35,182 nucleotides of DNA from Micromonospora arida (GTDB taxonomy: Bacteria; Actinomycetota; Actinomycetes; Mycobacteriales; Micromonosporaceae). A model generated the notes under the pieces. It made no database searches. It saw nothing but the letters and a program-made list of their open reading frames with translations, and was not told the DNA's origin. The stretch is from assembly GCF_003857035.1 (NCBI RefSeq), contig NZ_QGSY01000269.1:1-35182 (forward strand). Direction: 5' to 3'. This document shows positions 30,030-35,182 of the stretch, piece after piece; the stretch's first letter is position 1; the number at the start of each line of letters is the position of its first letter. The position numbers were made by a program, and so were the translations under genes.

Positions 30030-32855
30030 ATGGTTACTGCATCAAGAGTGCAACTAACCGTGCTGCGTGGCCGGGACGACGAGTGCCGGGCTGTCCGGAG
30101 CCTGCTCGACGGCATGACCAACGCCGGCGGTGCCCTGCTGTTGCGCGGAGAGCCCGGATCGGGCCGGACGGCGCTTCTCGGCTACGCCCATCGGCACGCC
30201 GAGAGTGGCTGCACAGTGCTCGCCGGCAGCGGGCTCGCCGAGGAGGCCGCCCTGCCGTACGCCGGCCTGCAACGTCTGGTCGACCCGGTGCTCGACCGGG
30301 CCACCGCGCTCCCCGGCGAGCAGCGCCAACTGCTACGGCGCGCACTGGGCGGGGAGAGCTGCCCGGCCGACCGGCAGCTGACCTTGTCGATGGCGGTGCT
30401 CGGTCTGCTCGCCGCCGCCGCCCGGGACCGGCCGTTGCTCGCCACGATGGACGACATCGACCGAGGTGATCCGCAGACCGCGCAGGTGCTCGCGTTCGTG
30501 GCCCGCCGACTGCGGCACCTGCCGCTCGCCGTCCTGCTCACCGCGGACGTCACCGCCAACCTCGACGGGATACCGGCACACCGACTGCGCGCGCTGACCG
30601 AGCACGAGAGCAATGCCGTCCTCACCGATCGACTCGATCGGCTGACCGGGCGCGAGGGCGGCGACCGGCTACCCGACCGGCCAGCCGCGTCGGCCCTGAC
30701 CGCGTTGGCCGCGATCGGCGGCGGCAACCCGCAGGCCCTGGTGGACCTCGCCGAGGTGCTCACCGCGGGGCAGTGGCGGGGCGAGGAGTCGCTGCCCGCC
30801 GCCCCACCGGCGGACGGAGCGCTGGGTCGCGCGTACCGCGCCCGGCTGGACCGGCTGCCCCCGGAGACCCGGCGGGTGCTGTTGCTCGCCGCGCTCGACG
30901 AGGACGGCGAGCCGGGCACCCTGATCCGGGCCGCGGCCGCCGCCGGCGCCGAGGTCGAGGCGCTCGCCCCGGCGGAGGTCGCCGGCCTGGTCCGCGTCGA
31001 GCAACGCGGCGTCACCTTTCCGCAGCCGCTGGTGCGCACGATGATCGCGGCCAGCGCGCCGCTCGCGGAGCGCCGCGCGGCGCACCGACTGCTCGCCGAG
31101 GTGCTGGTCGCGGACGCGCAGCGGCTTCGCCGGGCGATGCACCTCGCCGCCGCGACCGCTGGTGCCGATCCGGCCCTCGCCGACGAGCTGGAACAGGCGG
31201 CGGTCGGCGGATCCGACGGCTGGGCTGCCGCCTCGGCGGCCCTGCGGTGGGCCGCCGAACTGAGCGACGATCCCGGGCTGACCGCCACCCGTCTGCTGAC
31301 CGCAGCCCGCTACGCCTGGGCCGGGGGGCAACCCGACGAGGCCCGGCTGCTGCTCGACCGCCTCCGCACGGTTTGCGTCGACCCGGTCGTTCGAGGCCGC
31401 GCCGACCTGCTCCGCGGTGAGCTGGAGCTGCGCTGCGGCACCGCGTCGAGTGCGTCGGCCACGCTGCTGGCCTCCGCCGCGGCGGTGGACGGCACCGACC
31501 GCGCCCTGGCGTTGACCGGGCTGGTGCGGGCCGGCGAGGCGGTCTGCTTCACCGGCGACCAGTACCGGTACGCCGAGGTCGGCCGGCGGGCGCTGGCGTT
31601 GCGGCGCCCGGACGACCCGCCGGCCCTGGAGGTCATGGGCTGTCTGATCGCCGGGGTGGCGGCAACCCTGCGGGGCGACCACGAGCGAGCCGGGCCCGCG
31701 CTGCGCCGCGCCGTGGTGCTGGGCGACCGGCTGACCGGTTCGGCGTTGACCCCCACCGCGCTCAGCTGCGCCGCGGCGGCCGGGCTGCTGGTGGCCGTGG
31801 ACGGCGCGGCCCACCGGCTCGCCGAACGCGCCGTCGAGCTGGCCCGGGAACGGGGTGAGCTGTCCATGCTGTCGCGGGCGTTGGAGCTGCGGGCGGTCGC
31901 CGAGTACTGGCTGGGTCGCCACGAGGCGGCGGCGGAGACCTCCCGCGACGGGCTGCGCGTCGCCCGGGCAACCGGGCAGGTCAACTGCGCCGCCGTCCAT
32001 CTGGGCATGCTCGCCGTCCTCGCCGCGATCCGGGCCGATCGGGAGACCAGCCTGCGACGGATCCGCGAGATCGGCGAGTCGCCGACGCCGGGCAGCCGCC
32101 CGTACGCGCTCGCCGCGTGGGCCCTGGCGGTGCTCGACCTGGTCGACGGCCGGCACGCCGAGGCAGCGGAGCGGTTGGCCTCGCTGGCTCGGCTCGGCAC
32201 GCGACGAGGTCAGGTCCTCGTGCAGGTGATGGCCACCCCGTACCTGGTGGAGGCGGCGGCGCACCTGGCGCACCGGCCGGCGGCGACGGCCGCGCTCGCC
32301 GCGTTCGACAGGTGGGCCAGCAGCACCGCGAGCCCGTTGCGCCGGGCCCTGTCCGCACGGTGCCATGCGCTGCTCGCCCCCCGGGGTGGTGCCGAGGCGG
32401 AACGGGACTTCCAGGCGGCGCTGCGCCTGCACCCGACCGAGGCCGGCACGTTCGAGCGGGCCCGCACCGAACTGCTCTTCGGCCAGGAGTTGCGCCGCAG
32501 CCGACGCCCTCGCGACGCGCGGACGCACCTGCACCAGGCCCGCGAGATGTTCAGCCTGCTCGGAGTGGAGTGCTGGGCCGAGCAGGCCACCACGGAGCTG
32601 CGGGCGGCCGGGGAGTCGATCGGTCCGCCGGACCTGCCCGCGGCGCGGTTGTTGACCGGCCAGCAACTGCGGATCGCCGAGTTGGTCGCCGAGGGCGCCA
32701 CCAACCGCGAGATTGCCGCCCGGATGTTCCTCTCCACCCGTACGGTCGACCACCACCTGCGCAACGTGTTCCACCGGCTGGGCATCCGTTCGCGGACCGA
32801 GTTGGCCCGCGCGTTCACCGCCGAGCGGCACGTCGGTCTGGCGTCCGACCGGTGA
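30030..32855 (+). CDS. LAL-type LuxR-family regulator with altered Walker A
   Basis: A 941-residue large ATP-binding regulator of the LuxR family. An N-terminal AAA/STAND ATPase (about 10-330) is followed by a long TPR-like helical region (about 400-860) and a C-terminal LuxR helix-turn-helix (LTGQQLRIAELVAEGATNRE, then IAARMFLSTRTVDHHLRNVF). The Walker A motif reads GEPGSGRT, with Arg46 in place of the invariant Lys. Walker B (LLATMDDIDRGD) is recognisable. Loss of the Lys should weaken nucleotide binding or hydrolysis, so the protein may switch differently from MalT-type relatives. ATG 30030 precedes the conserved GRDDE start by 14 residues. The targets could be the downstream acyl-CoA dehydrogenase and hydratase genes. 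Confidence 0.93.
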   Translation: MVTASRVQLTVLRGRDDECRAVRSLLDGMTNAGGALLLRGEPGSGRTALLGYAHRHAESGCTVLAGSGLAEEAALPYAGLQRLVDPVLDRATALPGEQRQLLRRALGGESCPADRQLTLSMAVLGLLAAAARDRPLLATMDDIDRGDPQTAQVLAFVARRLRHLPLAVLLTADVTANLDGIPAHRLRALTEHESNAVLTDRLDRLTGREGGDRLPDRPAASALTALAAIGGGNPQALVDLAEVLTAGQWRGEESLPAAPPADGALGRAYRARLDRLPPETRRVLLLAALDEDGEPGTLIRAAAAAGAEVEALAPAEVAGLVRVEQRGVTFPQPLVRTMIAASAPLAERRAAHRLLAEVLVADAQRLRRAMHLAAATAGADPALADELEQAAVGGSDGWAAASAALRWAAELSDDPGLTATRLLTAARYAWAGGQPDEARLLLDRLRTVCVDPVVRGRADLLRGELELRCGTASSASATLLASAAAVDGTDRALALTGLVRAGEAVCFTGDQYRYAEVGRRALALRRPDDPPALEVMGCLIAGVAATLRGDHERAGPALRRAVVLGDRLTGSALTPTALSCAAAAGLLVAVDGAAHRLAERAVELARERGELSMLSRALELRAVAEYWLGRHEAAAETSRDGLRVARATGQVNCAAVHLGMLAVLAAIRADRETSLRRIREIGESPTPGSRPYALAAWALAVLDLVDGRHAEAAERLASLARLGTRRGQVLVQVMATPYLVEAAAHLAHRPAATAALAAFDRWASSTASPLRRALSARCHALLAPRGGAEAERDFQAALRLHPTEAGTFERARTELLFGQELRRSRRPRDARTHLHQAREMFSLLGVECWAEQATTELRAAGESIGPPDLPAARLLTGQQLRIAELVAEGATNREIAARMFLSTRTVDHHLRNVFHRLGIRSRTELARAFTAERHVGLASDR

Positions 32856-32865
32856 ACGTCCGGTC

Positions 32866-32894
32866 TGGACGCGTTTAACTATCACCGCTAGTTT
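32866..32894 (+). promoter_or_regulatory. Leaderless promoter and operator of acyl-CoA dehydrogenase
   Basis: TGGACG (32866-32871) and TAGTTT (32889-32894), 17 bp apart. Seven bases after the -10 box is the ATG at 32902, and there is no Shine-Dalgarno sequence. An inverted repeat AACTA-N7-TAGTT (32877-32893) overlaps the -10 box and could bind a repressor. Confidence 0.5.
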
Positions 32895-32901
32895 GAGCGT
32901 C

Positions 32902-34050
32902 ATGGACCTCACCCTCTCCGCCGAGCAGGCGGCGGTCCGCCAGTTGGCCGCCGAGTTCGCCGACCGCGAACTGCTGCCGCACGCGGCCGCCTGGGATCGC
33001 CGCGAATCGGTCGACCCCGCCATCGTCGGCATGCTCGGTGACCTGGGCTTCCTGGGGCTGACCATCGCCGAGACCGACGGCGGTTCCGGCGGCGACCACC
33101 TCGCGTACTGCCTGGTCCTGGAAGAGCTGGGCCGGGGCGACTCGGCGGTGCGCGGCATCGTCTCGGTCTCCCTCGGCCTGGTGGCGAAGTCGATCGCCGC
33201 GCACGGGAGCGCGGAACAGCGGGCCGAGTGGCTACCGAGGCTCTGCGCCGGCAACGCACTCGGCTGCTTCGCGCTGACCGAGCCGGACAGCGGCTCGGAC
33301 GCGGCCGCCCTGCGCACCCGTGCGGTCCGCGACGGCACCGACTGGCTGCTCACCGGCACGAAGACGTTCATCACCAACGGCACCACCGCAGACGTAGCGC
33401 TGGTCTTCGCCCGCACCGGCGGCCCCGGGCACCGAGGAATCACCGCGTTCCTGGTGCCCACCGACAGCCCCGGGCTGACCCGGCGGGAGATCCACGGCAA
33501 GCTCGGCCTGCGCGGTCAGGCCACCGGCGAACTGGGCTTCGACGAGGTGCGGGTGCCCGACACGGCCCGCCTCGGCGCCGAGGGCGCCGGATTCCGGCTG
33601 GCCCTGGCCACCCTCGCCAAGGGCCGGATGTCGGTGGCAGCCGGGTGCGTCGGCATCGCCCAGGGCTGCCTCGACGCGGCGGTCGGTTACGCCGGGCAGC
33701 GCACCCAGTTCGGCAAGCCGATCGCCGGGCACCAGCTCGTCCAACAACTGCTCGCCGCCATCGCGGTGGACACCGCCGCCGCCCGGCTGCTGGTGTGGCA
33801 GGTGGCCGACCTGATCGACCGCGGCCAGCCGTTCGCCACCGAGGCGTCGATGGCCAAGCTCTTCGCCAGTGAGGCCGCTGTCCGCGCGGCCAACAACGCG
33901 GTCCAGGTCTTTGGCGGGTACGGCTACATCGACGAGTATCCGGTCGGCAAGTATCTGCGCGATGCCCGGGTGGCCACGCTCTACGAGGGCACCAGTCAGA
34001 TTCAGCAACTCCTCATCGGACGCGCGCTCACCGGCGTCAACGCCTTCTAG
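32902..34050 (+). CDS. Acyl-CoA dehydrogenase
   Basis: A 382-residue FAD enzyme that oxidises an acyl-CoA to its 2-enoyl-CoA. It has the FAD/substrate segments CFALTEPDSGSDAAALRT (about 125-142) and WLLTGTKTFITNG (about 149-161), plus QRTQFGKPI in the C-terminal helical domain. The catalytic base is Glu362 in LYEGTSQIQ, the MCAD Glu376 position. VFGGYGYIDEYPVGKYLRDAR is typical. Length and motifs fit short/medium-chain or branched acyl substrates. ATG 32902 coincides with the predicted transcription start, so the mRNA is probably leaderless. The hydratase-like gene follows after 20 bp, which fits the next beta-oxidation step. Confidence 0.96.
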   Translation: MDLTLSAEQAAVRQLAAEFADRELLPHAAAWDRRESVDPAIVGMLGDLGFLGLTIAETDGGSGGDHLAYCLVLEELGRGDSAVRGIVSVSLGLVAKSIAAHGSAEQRAEWLPRLCAGNALGCFALTEPDSGSDAAALRTRAVRDGTDWLLTGTKTFITNGTTADVALVFARTGGPGHRGITAFLVPTDSPGLTRREIHGKLGLRGQATGELGFDEVRVPDTARLGAEGAGFRLALATLAKGRMSVAAGCVGIAQGCLDAAVGYAGQRTQFGKPIAGHQLVQQLLAAIAVDTAAARLLVWQVADLIDRGQPFATEASMAKLFASEAAVRAANNAVQVFGGYGYIDEYPVGKYLRDARVATLYEGTSQIQQLLIGRALTGVNAF

Positions 34051-34070
34051 CAGCTGTAGGGAGATCCGGC

Positions 34071-34535
34071 ATGAGAGTCTTCACCTCCTTCGAGGAGTTG
34101 GCCGCCGCCACCGGTGAGAGCCTCGGGCCCGGTCCGTGGCAGCGCGTCGAGCAGAGCCGCGTCGACCTCTTCGCCGACGCCACCGACGACCACCAGTGGA
34201 TCCATCTCGACCCGGTCCGAGCCGCGGCGGGGCCGTTCGGCGGGACGATCGCCCACGGGTACCTCACCCTGTCGCTGTTGCCGGCGTTGGCGAGCGGGCT
34301 CTACCGGGTCGAGGGGGTGGGGATGGGCGTCAACTACGGGCTGAACCGGGTGCGCTTCCCCGCGCCGCTGCGGGTCGGCGCCGCCGTACGCGCCACCGCC
34401 ACCATCGCCGACGTGACGCCGGTGAGCGGCGGCGTGCAACTGGTCGTGACGGTCACCGTGGAGAGCGACAGCGGCGGCAAGCCCGTCTGCGTGGCCGAAA
34501 CCGTGAGCCGGCTCTACCACGCTGTGGAGCAGTGA
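34071..34535 (+). CDS. MaoC/NodN-like enoyl hydratase, hotdog fold
   Basis: A 154-residue hotdog-fold protein. The hydratase motif is DATDDHQWIHLD, with Asp40 and His45 (D-x4-H) as the likely catalytic pair, followed by GPFGGTIAHGYLTLSL (54-69), typical of the MaoC/NodN group. It would add water to 2-enoyl-CoA, forming a 3-hydroxyacyl-CoA. TAGGGAGA (34057-34064) lies a few bases before the ATG. It is co-transcribed with the acyl-CoA dehydrogenase 20 bp upstream, and a terminator follows about 80 bp later. Confidence 0.93.
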   Translation: MRVFTSFEELAAATGESLGPGPWQRVEQSRVDLFADATDDHQWIHLDPVRAAAGPFGGTIAHGYLTLSLLPALASGLYRVEGVGMGVNYGLNRVRFPAPLRVGAAVRATATIADVTPVSGGVQLVVTVTVESDSGGKPVCVAETVSRLYHAVEQ

Positions 34536-34615
34536 CCGCCAAGCCCGGCGAGGGCTGGCCAAGGTGCTCGGTGCCGCGTTCCTGCACGGCCTCCTGAGCG
34601 CCTCCGCAGGCTGAC

Positions 34616-34647
34616 GGGGTGGCGACGGATTCCGTCGCCGCCCCTTT
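34616..34647 (+). terminator. Rho-independent terminator after hydratase gene
   Basis: GGGGTGGCGACGG and CCGTCGCCGCCCC pair over 13 bp with one G-T wobble around an ATT loop, followed by TTT. This is the most classical terminator in the window and ends the dehydrogenase-hydratase operon. Confidence 0.85.
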
Positions 34648-34738
34648 CTGCTCGATTCGCCGGAGGGTGGGTAGCGGTGCCGCCCGGGTCCAGGAGCCCG
34701 CGGGTGCGGCGACGTGCACAACGGCGCCGGCCTCGCGG

Positions 34739-34781
34739 TGGTGAGCGCCCGCCAGGGATCGGCGATGGCGGGCGCTCACCA
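34739..34781. terminator. Hairpin terminator between convergent transcripts
   Basis: Perfect 16-bp arms (34739-34754 and 34766-34781) with an 11-nt loop lie 68 bp beyond the end of the minus-strand CBM2 gene, and downstream of the plus-strand operon. It probably ends the CBM2 transcript. Confidence 0.8.
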
Positions 34782-34848
34782 TCCAATCCGCCCGAGCCAC
34801 CGATTGTCCGGCGCCGAGCCAGCGGGCCCGGCACCGCGACGGGTGGTG

Positions 34849-35182
34849 TCAGGCGACCGTGCAGGCGGTGCCGTTCAGGGTGAACGCGGACGGACGGCCG
34901 GTGCCACCCGTGTGGGTTGCCTGGAAGCCGATGTCGACCGAGGTGTTCGGCGCGATCGTCGCGTTGTAGGAGACGTTGCGGGCGGTCACCGCTCCGCTGG
35001 ACGGGGAGTAGGTGGCGTTCCAACCGCTGGTGATGCTCTGCCCACTGGGCAGCGTGAACGCCAGGGCCCAACCGTTGACCGGCGTGCTGCTCGTGTTGGT
35101 CACCGAGACCGACGCGGTGAGACCGCTGTTCCAGGCGTTGACCGTGTACGCGACGCGGCAGTCACCGGACGGCGGGGGAGTG
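34849..35182 (-). CDS. Secreted protein with C-terminal CBM2 (partial)
   Basis: This is the last 110 residues of a protein whose 5' part lies beyond the window edge. After a Pro-rich linker (TPPPSGD) comes a family 2 carbohydrate-binding module: CRVAYTVNAWNSGLTASV, then NTSSTPVNGWALAFTLPSGQ, then SGWNATYSPSSGAVTARNVSYN, ending GTACTVA. The near-terminal Cys pairs and the exposed Trp residues (NAW, NGW, SGW) are the usual CBM2 disulfide and cellulose/chitin-binding platform. The missing part is probably a glycoside hydrolase, lytic polysaccharide monooxygenase or similar enzyme, joined by the linker. The GTG at 35103 is an internal codon, not the start. Confidence 0.92.
   Translation of the reverse strand, partial: TPPPSGDCRVAYTVNAWNSGLTASVSVTNTSSTPVNGWALAFTLPSGQSITSGWNATYSPSSGAVTARNVSYNATIAPNTSVDIGFQATHTGGTGRPSAFTLNGTACTVA

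Larger units (their letters stand above)
34536..34848. other. Intergenic region with two terminators
   Basis: A stretch of 313 bases between the hydratase gene and the convergent CBM2 gene. It contains two strong hairpins (annotated separately). The remaining frames are Arg/Pro-rich and show no conserved domain or start signal, so I see no gene here. Confidence 0.7.

Noticed and set aside
30669..33500. A 943-codon minus-strand open frame spanning two plus-strand genes
   Set aside because: It crosses the LAL regulator, an intergenic promoter and the dehydrogenase, and its composition is typical of an antisense GC shadow.

Overview
The window is chromosomal DNA of a high-GC actinobacterium. 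The codon bias, dense ATGA/GTGA gene overlaps, F420-type luciferase-like oxidoreductase, LAL-type LuxR regulator, CBM2 and secreted subtilase all suggest Micromonosporaceae (Micromonospora-like). This placement is an inference from gene content. I saw no rRNA, tRNA, CRISPR array, transposase or phage gene.

Region 1 (8-5846) is a divergent catabolic locus. On the minus strand a TetR regulator, a DUF4873-like protein, a Baeyer-Villiger-type flavin monooxygenase, an SDR and an alpha/beta hydrolase form one tightly overlapped operon. A second TetR gene lies downstream with its own palindromic operator. On the plus strand an AurF-like diiron oxygenase diverges from a 48-bp control region. Together they could oxidise an alcohol to a ketone, the ketone to an ester, and then hydrolyse the ester.

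Region 2 (5878-11638) holds a 1471-residue secreted bacillopeptidase F-like protease with a kelch-type beta-propeller. It is bracketed by two paralogous orphan winged-helix regulators with shortened receiver-like N-termini.

Region 3 (11899-18882) is a cell-envelope block: PAP2 phosphatase, response regulator, histidine kinase and GerMN-type lipoprotein on the plus strand. Convergent to these is an operon of acyltransferase-3 membrane protein, alanine-racemase-fold enzyme and D-Ala-D-X ligase. The acyltransferase and racemase are the two halves of the VanT serine racemase encoded as separate overlapping genes, and the racemase has His at the position where alanine racemases have Tyr354.

Region 4 (19018-23352) contains an F420-type LLM oxidoreductase, a 753-residue HPII-like catalase with a candidate SigB/SigF-type stress promoter, and a secreted polyester hydrolase closely resembling TfCut2/LCC-class PET-degrading cutinases.

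Region 5 (23383-34535) is a LivGFHM-type ABC importer with a lipoprotein solute receptor, followed by a leaderless SDR gene, a TetR regulator with a palindromic operator, a 941-residue LAL regulator with Arg in place of the Walker A Lys, a probably leaderless acyl-CoA dehydrogenase and a MaoC-like hydratase. This looks like uptake and beta-oxidation-type breakdown of an unknown substrate. The window ends in the 3' part of a secreted CBM2 protein on the minus strand, behind two terminators.
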